Shown: positions 17,647-26,476 of the stretch, one piece after another
Layout of the letters: every line of letters starts with the position of its first letter
Position numbering within the stretch: position 1 is the first letter of the stretch
DNA from: Alphaproteobacteria bacterium
GTDB lineage: Bacteria; Pseudomonadota; Alphaproteobacteria; Rhizobiales; Hyphomicrobiaceae
Assembly: GCA_018819265.1 (NCBI GenBank)
Contig: JAHJQI010000126.1
Coordinates: forward strand, 1-52,794
DNA length: 52,794 nt
Direction: 5' to 3'
The notes under the pieces: model-generated
Seen by the model: only the letters and a program-made list of their open reading frames with translations
Told to the model about the DNA's origin: nothing
Database searches by the model: none
Position numbers and translations under genes: made by a program

Positions 17647-18618
17647 TCAATACCACAGTCCGGGGAAGCGGTAGCGCGGGCGCATTGCAATCGGGCCGTA
17701 GCCCAGCATCGAGACCATCGGCTCGTCGATTACGGCGATCTGCGGCAGGCCCGCCCGGCCCGAGAGTTCGTGCAGGCGGGCGATGCGTTCTTCCGTCGGG
17801 GGGTGGGTGCGCAGAAGCGAAGGCTGGGGCACGCGGCGGGCCGGGACCGGATAGGCGAGGTCCTCCCAGAACTGGCCCTGATAGCGCTCCAGCCGGCTGA
17901 GGGCGGAGGCGAGGCCCATCGGGTCACCGGTCAACATCGCGGCCTCGAGATCGGCATCGAATTCACGGGCCCGCGACAGGCCCAGTTGCAGAAGGCTCGA
18001 GAACGCCGGTGCGAAATAAAGAAGTAGCACCGCCCACCACGAGACCGGAGCGTCGCCGGTCATCATGCCGAGCACGTTGAGGATCGCCAGGGCCAATGCC
18101 ACGTAGGACAGCGACTGGACGAAGCGCGTCATGACGTCGGCCATGTTCATGAGCCAGAGGTCGTTGTTGCGGATGTGGCTCATTTCATGGGCCAGAACGG
18201 TGGTGATTTCGCGCATCGTCAGGCGGCGCAACAGCCCCTCGGTGATGGCGATCGACGACTTCGAGGGCGTGCCGGTGGCGAAGGCGTTGAGGGTGGCGCT
18301 GGGGATCATATAGAGGTCGGGCCGGCTTGGCAGTTCGGCGCGAATTGCGAGCTCGTCGACGATGCGGCTCAGCTGATCGTCGCCCGGTTCGACCCTTCGC
18401 GCCCGGTAGAGGCGCATCACGGCGGCGGCCGGGATGCTGGGGGCAAAGAGCACGAGCGAGCCGACGGCGATCAGCGAGACGGCGATACCGGACAATCCCC
18501 ACAGCAGCGAGGTGGCGAGCGTCAGGATCGCGCCCATGCCGCCAATCAGCAGGATCGAATGCATCAGGTTGCGCTGCCGGTGCTGGCGCAGCTGTTCGGC
18601 GTCAAGGAGAAGGCTCAC
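17647..18618 (-). CDS. htpX: M48 family membrane metalloprotease (HtpX type)
   Basis: A zinc protease of about 323 residues in the inner membrane. The active site HEMSH is at about residues 144-148 and the third zinc ligand in SRAREFDADLEAA. Two hydrophobic segments lie near the N-terminus (SILLIGGMGAILTLATSL and GIAVSLIAVGSLVLF) and a pair in the middle (about YVALALAILNVLGMM and SWWAVLLLYFAPAFSSLL). HtpX-type enzymes take part in membrane protein quality control. The GTG at 18618 is my start choice; the alternative ATG at 18678 adds 20 residues. It lies 92 bp upstream of meaB on the same strand. Confidence 0.88.
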   Translation of the reverse strand: MSLLLDAEQLRQHRQRNLMHSILLIGGMGAILTLATSLLWGLSGIAVSLIAVGSLVLFAPSIPAAAVMRLYRARRVEPGDDQLSRIVDELAIRAELPSRPDLYMIPSATLNAFATGTPSKSSIAITEGLLRRLTMREITTVLAHEMSHIRNNDLWLMNMADVMTRFVQSLSYVALALAILNVLGMMTGDAPVSWWAVLLLYFAPAFSSLLQLGLSRAREFDADLEAAMLTGDPMGLASALSRLERYQGQFWEDLAYPVPARRVPQPSLLRTHPPTEERIARLHELSGRAGLPQIAVIDEPMVSMLGYGPIAMRPRYRFPGLWY

Positions 18619-18776
18619 GGCATTCCCGCCTCTGGCATGGTGTTTCGTCTTCTTAACGCGAAGCCGACTGTGCAGCAAACAAAGGCGAAGTTTCGACGAT
18701 CACGCTGGTGTCGAGAACTCCGACACCAGAGCTGCTTGAAGACCTGCTCACGCTATTCACCGCCGGATCCCGAACT

Positions 18777-19382
18777 CTAGAATTTCGCCAACGTCACCTC
18801 GTCGGGCGGAACTTCCCCCGTCGCCGCCCAGGCCGCGATAACGGCGGGCACGATGGCGTCGGCATTGGACACGACGGTGAAGCTGACATCGATGCCGTCG
18901 CGAATGAATTGCTGCGAGCGCATGTGGCGCAAAAGTTCGAGGAAGGGGTCCCAGAACCCGTTGACGTTGGCCAGCACAATGGGTTTGCGATGCCGGCCGA
19001 GTTGCGACCAGGTGAGCTGCTCGACGAGTTCCTCCAGCGTGCCGATACCGCCCGGTAGCGCGACGAAAGCATCCGAGCGCTCGAACATGAGGCGTTTGCG
19101 CTCGTGCATGTCGCCGGTGACGATAAGTTCCTGGACTTCGAGCAGCATGTGTTCGCGTTCGGAGAGAAAGTCGGGAATGATGCCAGTGACCTTGCCGCCA
19201 CCGGCAATCGTGGCGCGGGCGACTTCGCCCATCAGTCCCATGCCGCCGCCGCCATAGACAAGCTCGATGCCGGAGCCCGCAAGTCCCGCTCCCAGTGTCC
19301 TGGCGGCCTTGACATAGGCCGGGTTCGTGCCAGGGCCGGAGCCACAGTAGACGCACACGGCGCCGACGGCAGCGCTCTTCAT
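18777..19382 (-). CDS. LOG family protein (TIGR00730-type)
   Basis: About 201 residues of the LOG Rossmann family, often misannotated as lysine decarboxylase. Characteristic motifs are VCVYCGSGPGTNPAYVKAA near the start, VYGGGGMGLMGEVAR, and PGGIGTLEELVEQLTW, where the PGGxGTxxE motif binds nucleotide 5'-monophosphate. Characterised members hydrolyse cytokinin riboside 5'-monophosphates; others act on plain nucleotides such as AMP. The ATG at 19382 gives the usual N-terminus; an in-frame ATG at 19433 would add 17 polar residues. The stop TAG lies in an isolated CTAG. Confidence 0.88.
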   Translation of the reverse strand: MKSAAVGAVCVYCGSGPGTNPAYVKAARTLGAGLAGSGIELVYGGGGMGLMGEVARATIAGGGKVTGIIPDFLSEREHMLLEVQELIVTGDMHERKRLMFERSDAFVALPGGIGTLEELVEQLTWSQLGRHRKPIVLANVNGFWDPFLELLRHMRSQQFIRDGIDVSFTVVSNADAIVPAVIAAWAATGEVPPDEVTLAKF

Positions 19383-19772
19383 CGAATTCTCGGTCGTTGG
19401 AGTTTCTTGGTATCCGAGGTTGTGATCATTCATAATTCAAGTATCGCTCTTCGGCTTCATTGCGCCAAACGCCCATCGCCTGGCGCCACTCAGTCTACAT
19501 CAAACGAGAACGGTGATGATGACCGGCCTGCTCAAATGGTGATCCGAGAACGTGACTGCAAAGTTTGACATTTAGCGGACGATTAACCGAACTTCCTCGC
19601 CGATCAGTATTCTGGCTTGAGTTTCATTGGCTTGGTCTCGGGTTCATGGTTAAGCTCTCAGCGTTTGCCCTAGGATTGCGGGTTGCGGTCCGGGGGAATC
19701 CAAAGCTTGCTTGCCCATATCGCGGCTTCCGCATCGGGAAGGCGCGGCAGGCGTCGGAGGAGGCTGCGCGTG
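19383..19772. other. Divergent intergenic region, LOG gene / LysM gene
   Basis: This gene-free stretch should contain the promoters for the LOG-family gene (minus) and the LysM gene (plus). It holds an inverted repeat GCGCCA/TGGCGC at 19462-19467 and 19481-19486, and a TTGACA box at 19565-19570 without a clear -10 partner. No RNA gene or small ORF was recognised. Confidence 0.4.
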
Positions 19773-22256
19773 ATGAGGGGAGGCTCGATCCCCGGAGGGC
19801 TCCTGGTGGTCGGTGCGATCGCGGCCGTCTGGCTGCTGGCGCTGAGGCCGGCTTCGCACCTGGGGAACGAGTGGCAGCCCGCCGGCCTAGGCGTCGCGAG
19901 ACATAACTCACACCCGCTCAATCTGTTCGACATTACGCGCTCGGTATTTGCCGGCGGTGCGGCGGAAGCGCAAGACCGCACCGGGGCGGGCGTTGCGGGA
20001 CCGGCGGCTGGTGCAGGCCAGCCGGCGCCCCGGTTTTCACGCGTCACGATCGAACCGGGCAAGGCGGGGCGCTTCACAGGCAGCGGTGCGCCGGGGACCA
20101 GCGTTTCGGTCAGGATCAACGGAAAGATTGCCGGAACTGCCGAGGTTGGCGCTGACGGCACGTGGGCGATGAGGGTTGCGGCACTGGGCTCGGGCGATCA
20201 TCGCGTGGTACTTTATCGAGCGGACGCTGCCGAGGACGGGGTGACCGCCGAAGGCCAGGAGATAAGGATTGCGATTCCCGACAGTGTGCGCGCTTCGGAG
20301 ATCGTGGCGTTCGAGGATCGGAAGCGCGGCGCACGCAATTCAACCGGCGAGGCCGACGGCCCGGGTGATGTGCGAATCCGTGACCAGGCGGAACGACTTG
20401 GCCGGGAAGCCAGCCGTGAGTTCGACGCATTTTCCCGACGGCAGAACGAGGATGCCGAACGCAAGCGGATTGCGCGGCAAAACACCGCGGTTGATGACAG
20501 AGATACCAGCAACGGCGGGGCGGACGGCGCTCAGGATGCGGGGCCGATGGCTGCGGTGTCTGACTGGCTGTCGCGTGCATCGCGGGATTATTTCGACTTC
20601 GTGGTGCCCGAACTGGCCCGCAAAGGGCCGCTCGGAGCGCAGGTGACAGCCAAGAATATGCCGCCGCCGGAACGGCCGCACGATGCGCCGGCGGGCGAAG
20701 TACAAAAGCCGCCGCTGCCCGATCTCGGGGCGCTCGTTCAGCGCGCGCAGGACTGGTTGCGCGACGCGCACCGCACCTACAATGACGTCGTCGTCAAGGA
20801 TCTGTCGCGTCCCTCGCCGCAGACCTTGGCGCGCGAAGAGCGCAAGGACGCCGTCGAGGTTGCGGGTCCCGACGCAAGTTCCACCCGCGAGGCGGCGGAC
20901 GATGCGGAAAAAGAGGTCAGGCGACAGGCCGAGCTTCGCCGGGAACTGGACCGGCAGGCTTTGGAGGTGGCGCGGAAAGCGGTTTCCGAGAAACAGGAGC
21001 GGGAACTGCGTGAGGCCGAAACGCGGCGCGTCGACGCGGAAGTGGCCGAGCGGCGTGACGCGGCAGAGCGCAAGCGGCGTGTCGATGAACTTCTGGCGGC
21101 GCGGGAAGCGCAGCGACGGCAGGCCGAGGAAACCACCCGCGTCGAGCGCGCGCGGCAGCAGGAGGACGAGCGGCGGGCGGCCGAGCGGGCGCTTGCTGAC
21201 GAAGATCAAAGAGCGGAAGAAGAACGCCGAGCCGAAGAGGTGCGCAGGCGCGAAGAGGCCCGCAAGCAGGACGAGACGCGAAAAGAGGAAGAGCTTCTTG
21301 CCAAGCTGGATGAGGATCGCCGCCGCGCCCAGGCAGAACGCCAGCGGGCGGAAGCTGAGCGGGCGGAAGCCCAGCGGCAGGCGGAACGCGACAGACAGGA
21401 GCGGGTGGAGGCGGAGCGAGTGGCGCAGGAAGACACTGAGCGCAAGAAGCGTCTTGCAGCGGAAGCCTTGAGGCGTCGGGAGGCCGAAGCGGAACGTCTG
21501 GCCGGGCGCCAGGAGAGGGAGGCGCGGGATCGCCTGGATGCGCGGGTTGGAGCGGTATCCGAACGTGCGCAGCGGGTCGGCGAGCTTGCCGATGAAGCCG
21601 GATTTGGAAGACGGCGCACGAGCGACACGAGAGACAAGACCTCTGCTTCAGGCACATCAGCTTCAGATAAATCACAGTCAGATAACGCGGCGGGGCCGAA
21701 GGACATCCCGATAGCCGATCGCAAATCGGTTCGCGTAGAACAACGTTCTGCGCCGGACGAACAGCGCCGCCGCGAATCGCGCCTCAAACAGCAGTCGGAG
21801 CGGGCGGATACCGTGGCAAGACTTGCCGGTGATGCGGGGTTCGGCAATCGCGTCGCACCATCCGGCGTCGCGATACCGTTGCCAGCAGATCCATCCGAGC
21901 GTCGCGAGGCCTTGCGGACTGCCAGCCGGCTCGGCGGACCCGAACGTTCCTTTCGCACCTCGCGCAAGAACGATCCTCGACCCCGCGAGACCAGTGACCG
22001 GCCACGGCGGCTGGCGGGTTGGCGGGGGCGTGCTGCGCCAATTGGAGGCACCGGCTGCAAGGATCGCCGCGCCGGGCGTAGCATCCGGCTGCCGGGCACC
22101 TACGTGGTCGCGCCGGGCGATACACTGTGGCATATATCGCGGCGGCATTACCGGCGAGGTCTGCTATACGGGCGGATCTACAAGGCCAATCGTCGCAAGA
22201 TTCGCGATCCCCACTGGATCTATCCCTGCCAGCGCTTCTGGTTGCCGCGGCGCTGA
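19773..22256 (+). CDS. Membrane-anchored long coiled-coil protein with C-terminal LysM
   Basis: An 827-residue protein. In order: one N-terminal membrane helix (GGLLVVGAIAAVWLLAL, about residues 8-25); a bacterial Ig-like strand region around 95-165 (SVSVRINGKIAGTAEVGADG); two related 30-residue segments near 262 and 325 sharing DWLxxAxRxYxDxVV; and about 225 residues dominated by Arg, Glu, Ala and Gln that should form a long helix or coiled coil (about 370-595). Next come two copies of a LAxxAGFGxR motif, and a C-terminal LysM (TYVVAPGDTLWHISRRHY), which binds peptidoglycan. It probably tethers inner membrane to wall. The start ATG at 19773 has GGAGGAGG upstream; a TTG at 19683 is less likely. 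Confidence 0.82.
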   Translation: MRGGSIPGGLLVVGAIAAVWLLALRPASHLGNEWQPAGLGVARHNSHPLNLFDITRSVFAGGAAEAQDRTGAGVAGPAAGAGQPAPRFSRVTIEPGKAGRFTGSGAPGTSVSVRINGKIAGTAEVGADGTWAMRVAALGSGDHRVVLYRADAAEDGVTAEGQEIRIAIPDSVRASEIVAFEDRKRGARNSTGEADGPGDVRIRDQAERLGREASREFDAFSRRQNEDAERKRIARQNTAVDDRDTSNGGADGAQDAGPMAAVSDWLSRASRDYFDFVVPELARKGPLGAQVTAKNMPPPERPHDAPAGEVQKPPLPDLGALVQRAQDWLRDAHRTYNDVVVKDLSRPSPQTLAREERKDAVEVAGPDASSTREAADDAEKEVRRQAELRRELDRQALEVARKAVSEKQERELREAETRRVDAEVAERRDAAERKRRVDELLAAREAQRRQAEETTRVERARQQEDERRAAERALADEDQRAEEERRAEEVRRREEARKQDETRKEEELLAKLDEDRRRAQAERQRAEAERAEAQRQAERDRQERVEAERVAQEDTERKKRLAAEALRRREAEAERLAGRQEREARDRLDARVGAVSERAQRVGELADEAGFGRRRTSDTRDKTSASGTSASDKSQSDNAAGPKDIPIADRKSVRVEQRSAPDEQRRRESRLKQQSERADTVARLAGDAGFGNRVAPSGVAIPLPADPSERREALRTASRLGGPERSFRTSRKNDPRPRETSDRPRRLAGWRGRAAPIGGTGCKDRRAGRSIRLPGTYVVAPGDTLWHISRRHYRRGLLYGRIYKANRRKIRDPHWIYPCQRFWLPRR

Positions 22257-22338
22257 TCCAAGCGGACCGATTGCAACGTCTTGATTGACGCGGTGGAAGC
22301 ATCACTGCGCTCACGGCGTCTCCGAAAAGAAGGTTTAC

Positions 22339-24276
22339 ATGGTTGCTCACGGACGTGGGCGGGATCGATCCCCCCGCATAGATTCTGATCTTCTCGGAGC
22401 CCGGGAGGATCACTGGACGGTCTTCAAGGGGCTGCTGCCCTTTGTGTGGCCGCAGGGCCGGCCGGATCTCAGACGCAACGTTGCGCTGGCGTTCGGCATT
22501 CTGCTCTTGGCGAAGTTCGTCACGGTGGCCGTGCCGGTCGCCTTCAAGTGGGCGACCGACGCGCTGAGCGCCCTGGCAGGCGAGCAGGCCGCGAGTGGGC
22601 CGGTGGCGCTGACTGTGGGCGCGGGGATGCTGATTCTCGCCTATGCCGGCGGGCGGCTTCTTTCGATCGTCTTCAATCAGATCCGGGACGTTCTCTTCAC
22701 CAAGGTCGGGCAGAACGCCGTGCGCCAGCTCAATACGCGCACCTTCGAGCATCTGCACAAACTCAGCCTGCGCTTTCACCTCGAGCGGCGCACCGGCGGC
22801 TTGTCGCGCGTTCTGGAACGCAGCGCCCGGGCGATCGAACTGATCATCCGCATGGGCATTCTCAACGTCGTGCCGACGATCGTCGAACTCGTGCTGATCT
22901 GCGGGGTGCTGTTCTACTTCTTCGACCTGACGTTCGTTGCCATCGTCATTGCAACCGTCGCCTTCTACCTATGGTTCACGTTCAAAGCCTCCGAGTGGCG
23001 CATCGGTATCCGGCGCGAGATGAACGACAGCGACACTGATGCCAACACCAAGGCCATCGACAGCCTGCTCAATTTCGAAACCGTCAAATACTTTGGCAAC
23101 GAGCAACTCGAATCGCGGCGTTTCGATACCGCGATGGAGCGTTACGAGGGGGCGGCGGTGCGGACCTATTCGTCGCTGGCGGTTCTCAACTCGGGGCAGG
23201 CGGCGATCTTCACCGTTGGAATGCTGGCGATGATGTGGCTTGCGGCGCGCGGCGTGGCGGCCGGCACGCACACCATCGGCGACTTCGTCATGGTCAACAC
23301 GATGATGATCCAGCTGTGGATGCCGCTCAATTTCATGGGCATGGTCTATCGCGAGATCAAGCAGGGCCTCGTCGACATCGAGGTGATGTTTGCCCTGCTC
23401 GGGAAGGACGCCGAGGTCAAGGATCGGCCTGGGGCGAGCGAACTGGTTGTCAGCGAGGGCAGGATCAGCTTCGAAAACGTCTGTTTTTCCTACGATGAGG
23501 AACGGCCGATCCTGAAGGATGTGTCGTTCGAAGTTCCGGCCGGCAAGATGGTGGCGATCGTCGGGCCGTCGGGGGCGGGAAAATCGACGATCTCGCGCAT
23601 CCTGTTCCGCTTCTACGACATCCAATCGGGCAGCGTGCGCATCGATGGGCAGGACATCCGCGACGTGACGCAGACCTCGCTCAGGGCGGCCATCGGCGTG
23701 GTGCCGCAGGACACCGTGCTGTTCAACGATACGATCCTCTACAACATCAAGTACGGACGGCCGGACGCGACAGACGAGGAGATCGTGGCGGCGGCGAAGC
23801 TGGCGCAGATCCACGACTTCATCCAAGGCATGCCGCAGGGCTACGCGACGATGGTCGGCGAGCGCGGCCTGAAACTTTCAGGCGGCGAGAAGCAGCGCGT
23901 GGCGATTGCGCGGACGATCCTCAAAGCGCCGCCGATCCTGATGCTGGACGAAGCGACAAGCGCGCTCGACAGCCATACGGAAAAGGAAATCCAGGATGCG
24001 CTCGACAAGGTTTCGCGCGGGCGCACGACGCTCGTCATCGCGCACCGGCTGTCGACCATCGTGCACGCCGACAGCATTCTCGTTCTCGAAAAGGGACGCG
24101 TGGCCGAGCAGGGCACGCATGCCGAGTTGATCGCCAGGGATGGGCTTTACGCGAGCTTGTGGAGCCGCCAGCGGCAGGCGGAGAAGGCGCGGGAGGAACT
24201 GGCTCACGCACTCGAGGAAGCCGAAAGGACGGGGGCTCTCCCGGTCGGCTGGGAACGAATCGAAGTGCCGGGCTAG
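22339..24276 (+). CDS. Atm1-type ABC half-transporter (permease-ATPase fusion)
   Basis: A 645-residue inner-membrane exporter of the ABCB7/HMT1/Atm1 group. The N-terminal half holds six membrane helices, with LNFMGMVYREIKQGLVDIE at the TMD-NBD junction and LNFETVKYFGNE typical of Atm1 proteins. The C-terminal ATPase has Walker A GPSGAGKST at 409-417, signature LSGGEKQRVAIAR, Walker B ILMLDEATSALDS and the H-loop in VIAHRLST. It would work as a homodimer exporting glutathione-linked metal or sulfur species, as shown for the Novosphingobium and yeast relatives. The ATG at 22339 follows AAGAAGG. Its TAG stop is the CTAG end of palindrome element E3. Confidence 0.93.
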   Translation: MVAHGRGRDRSPRIDSDLLGAREDHWTVFKGLLPFVWPQGRPDLRRNVALAFGILLLAKFVTVAVPVAFKWATDALSALAGEQAASGPVALTVGAGMLILAYAGGRLLSIVFNQIRDVLFTKVGQNAVRQLNTRTFEHLHKLSLRFHLERRTGGLSRVLERSARAIELIIRMGILNVVPTIVELVLICGVLFYFFDLTFVAIVIATVAFYLWFTFKASEWRIGIRREMNDSDTDANTKAIDSLLNFETVKYFGNEQLESRRFDTAMERYEGAAVRTYSSLAVLNSGQAAIFTVGMLAMMWLAARGVAAGTHTIGDFVMVNTMMIQLWMPLNFMGMVYREIKQGLVDIEVMFALLGKDAEVKDRPGASELVVSEGRISFENVCFSYDEERPILKDVSFEVPAGKMVAIVGPSGAGKSTISRILFRFYDIQSGSVRIDGQDIRDVTQTSLRAAIGVVPQDTVLFNDTILYNIKYGRPDATDEEIVAAAKLAQIHDFIQGMPQGYATMVGERGLKLSGGEKQRVAIARTILKAPPILMLDEATSALDSHTEKEIQDALDKVSRGRTTLVIAHRLSTIVHADSILVLEKGRVAEQGTHAELIARDGLYASLWSRQRQAEKAREELAHALEEAERTGALPVGWERIEVPG

Positions 24277-24435
24277 TGTGGCGTTGCGCCATAGTTGACC
24301 AACGGTGCGGCAAGGCCGGTGTCAACTATGGCGCGTTGAACGCCACACTAAGCCCATGATCTCGCTAGTGGCCCGTCGCGCCAAAAACGGACGGGGTTGC
24401 GGCCATGATGCGATTTTGGCGCGACGGGCCACTAG
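24273..24435. repeat. Twin CTAG palindrome element E3
   Basis: The first palindrome (24273-24351) has outer arms TAGTGTGGCG/CGCCACACTA (24274-24283, 24341-24350) and a perfect 14-bp inner stem (24286-24299 with 24321-24334), with 2-nt and 6-nt unpaired segments; its right end reads CTAA instead of CTAG. The second (24365-24435) is one uninterrupted, perfect 22-bp stem from CTAGTGGCCC to GGGCCACTAG with a 27-nt loop. The spacer is 13 bp (24352-24364). Both inner stems contain GCGCCA. The left CTAG supplies the stop codon of the upstream exporter gene. Confidence 0.9.
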
Positions 24436-24443
24436 TAGGGTCG

Positions 24444-25445
24444 TCAATGCGGCCAGAGCGAATAGATATAGATGACGTAGGCCGCCAGCATCACGGCGCC
24501 CTCCAGGCGTGAGATGCGGTCGCCATTGGCAGCGGCGACGACCAGCGCCACCGCGGCGCCGACCATCACGAAATTATCGTAGCGGATGATTTCATCGGGC
24601 ACGTTGGTTGGCGCCAGGAGGCCGACGACGCCGGCGATGCCCAATATGTTATAAATGCACGACCCCATGACGTTGCCGACTGCCACATCGGCATGGCCGC
24701 GCCGCGCCGCGACGATCGACGTCACGAGTTCGGGCAGTGAAGTTCCCACCGCGATGATGGTGAGGCCGATGACGGCTTCGGTGACGCCGATCTCCCTCGC
24801 AAGCGATACGGCGGAGTCGACCAGGAGACGGCCGCCGAAGATGATCGTCGCGAGACCCGCAAGTGCCATCAGGTAGGGCAGGGTGCGTCCGAGCCGGTTA
24901 CTCCACTTCAGGCGCCGCGCAGCCCAATTGTCGCCGTTGCGAAGGAACTCCTCTTCGGCTTTCGCCATCTCGAAAGCGGCGCTGTGACCTTCTTGCGGCG
25001 CCAGCCGTTCCTGGCGGATGGCAAAGACGAGGTAGGCGGCGAGCATGGCGACGAAGAGGGCGCCGATCGGCTGGTTCAGCGGCGATACGAACGCGACGAT
25101 CAGGAATGCCACCGAGGTGGCAACGACGACCCCGCCATCGCGCTTGAGCGCCCGCGAGGTGACGGTCAGTGGGGCAATCAGTGCGGACAGACCGACGATC
25201 AGCAGGATGTTTGCAATATTGGAGCCGACGACATTGCCAATCGAGATGCCGGGGCTACCGGCCAACGAGGCCTGGACGCTGATGACCAATTCGGGCATCG
25301 AGGTTCCGAAGCCGACCAGCACGATGCCGATGATGAGGGGCGAAACGCCCATGCGTTCGGCGACCGCCACCGAGCCGCGCACGAGAAGTTCTCCGCCGGC
25401 GATCAGCAGCGCAAATCCGACCAGCAGGAATATGATATCAAGCAT
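24444..25445 (-). CDS. Calcium/sodium antiporter (CaCA family, YrbG type)
   Basis: A 333-residue inner-membrane cation/Ca2+ exchanger with about ten helices arranged as two inverted halves. Alpha-repeat 1 reads GFGTSMPELVISVQ followed by GNVVGSNIANILLIVG; alpha-repeat 2 reads AVGTSLPELVTSI followed by GNVMGSCIYNILGIAG. The paired Pro-Glu and Asn residues form the ion site. In the second repeat the GSN motif is GSC, a substitution worth noting though the fold is otherwise intact. A Gly-poor, charged loop (about residues 135-175) lies between the halves. It is only 8 bp from palindrome element E3 at its 3' end. Confidence 0.93.
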   Translation of the reverse strand: MLDIIFLLVGFALLIAGGELLVRGSVAVAERMGVSPLIIGIVLVGFGTSMPELVISVQASLAGSPGISIGNVVGSNIANILLIVGLSALIAPLTVTSRALKRDGGVVVATSVAFLIVAFVSPLNQPIGALFVAMLAAYLVFAIRQERLAPQEGHSAAFEMAKAEEEFLRNGDNWAARRLKWSNRLGRTLPYLMALAGLATIIFGGRLLVDSAVSLAREIGVTEAVIGLTIIAVGTSLPELVTSIVAARRGHADVAVGNVMGSCIYNILGIAGVVGLLAPTNVPDEIIRYDNFVMVGAAVALVVAAANGDRISRLEGAVMLAAYVIYIYSLWPH

Positions 25446-25496
25446 GTTGATGGGTCCGGTGCGGTGGCGGGTCGGGAGATGGCAGGAAACGGGCGG

Positions 25497-26414
25497 CTAA
25501 CGAGCGAATTCGTCGCGACGGTAGCCTTGGAGATAGAGCAACGCCTTCAAATTACCATGCCTGATGGCGGCTTTTGCTTCAGCCGCGACGATTGGCTTCG
25601 CCCGGAATGCGACGCCGAGGCCGGCTTCTGTGATCATGGCGAGGTCGTTTGCTCCATCACCCACGGCGAGCGTATCGCGCAGGGAGATGGCCAGCCTGCC
25701 GGCTTCGCTGATGAGTGCTGCGCGCTTGGCGTCACGGCCGAGGATCGGGGGGACGACCTTGCCGCAAAGGCGGCCGTCCTCGATCGAAAGACGATTGGCC
25801 TGGTTGGTATCGAAACCGACGATCCGGGCGATGCGCTCGGTGAAGTAGCTGAAGCCGCCGGACACAAGAGCGGCGCGTGCGCCGTGTGCCTTCATGGTGC
25901 GCACCAGTGTGCGGGCGCCCGGCATGACGGTGATACGCTCCTTGATGACCTTGTCGAGGACGGCTTCTTCGAGTCCCTGGAGCAGCGCGACGCGGCTGGT
26001 CAAGGCTTCCGCGAAGTCGATTTCGCCGCGCATGGCGCTTTCGGTGACGGCTGAAACCTGATCGCGGACGCCGGCAAAATCGGCGATTTCGTCGATGCAC
26101 TCCTGCTCGATGATGGTCGAATCCATATCGGCGACGAGAAGCTTCTTGCGCCGGCGGGGGCCTTCGTCGGACATGAGGTTGATATCGACGGGCAGGCCGA
26201 TGAGAATGGTGGCCGCCTGCCGGAGAAGGTGCTTGCCACCGTCGGCCTGCGTCACGAAGCGAAGTTCCCAGGCTTCGCCGGGGCTGAGCCAGCGGCTATC
26301 GATAACGGCGTCTTTGGCGATGATGCGGGTGATGGTATCGGTCAGCATGCCTTTGAGGCACGGCGCGGCTTCCGGCGCGGTGAGGACGAGCACCTGTGAC
26401 TGAGGCTCTGGCAT
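25497..26414 (-). CDS. serB: Phosphoserine phosphatase
   Basis: A HAD-family phosphatase that removes phosphate from O-phosphoserine, the last step of serine synthesis. Motif I is DMDSTIIEQE (residues 96-105, nucleophile Asp96), motif II VSGGFSYF, and the C-terminal VGDGANDLAMI holds motif IV. At 305 residues it has the extra N-terminal ACT-like regulatory segment found in proteobacterial SerB. It diverges from miaA over a 62-bp gap that must hold both start regions; the serB ribosome site is weak. Confidence 0.95.
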   Translation of the reverse strand: MPEPQSQVLVLTAPEAAPCLKGMLTDTITRIIAKDAVIDSRWLSPGEAWELRFVTQADGGKHLLRQAATILIGLPVDINLMSDEGPRRRKKLLVADMDSTIIEQECIDEIADFAGVRDQVSAVTESAMRGEIDFAEALTSRVALLQGLEEAVLDKVIKERITVMPGARTLVRTMKAHGARAALVSGGFSYFTERIARIVGFDTNQANRLSIEDGRLCGKVVPPILGRDAKRAALISEAGRLAISLRDTLAVGDGANDLAMITEAGLGVAFRAKPIVAAEAKAAIRHGNLKALLYLQGYRRDEFAR

Positions 26415-26476
26415 CGGCTGGTTCAGCTCGCGATTGCGGCAGGTCAGGCCGCTGCTAAGTTCGAAAAAAGGGGAAA

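Noticed and set aside
18770..18780. Lone CTAG at the end of the LOG-family gene as another palindrome element
   Set aside because: No matching inverted arm or second CTAG within 100 bp.
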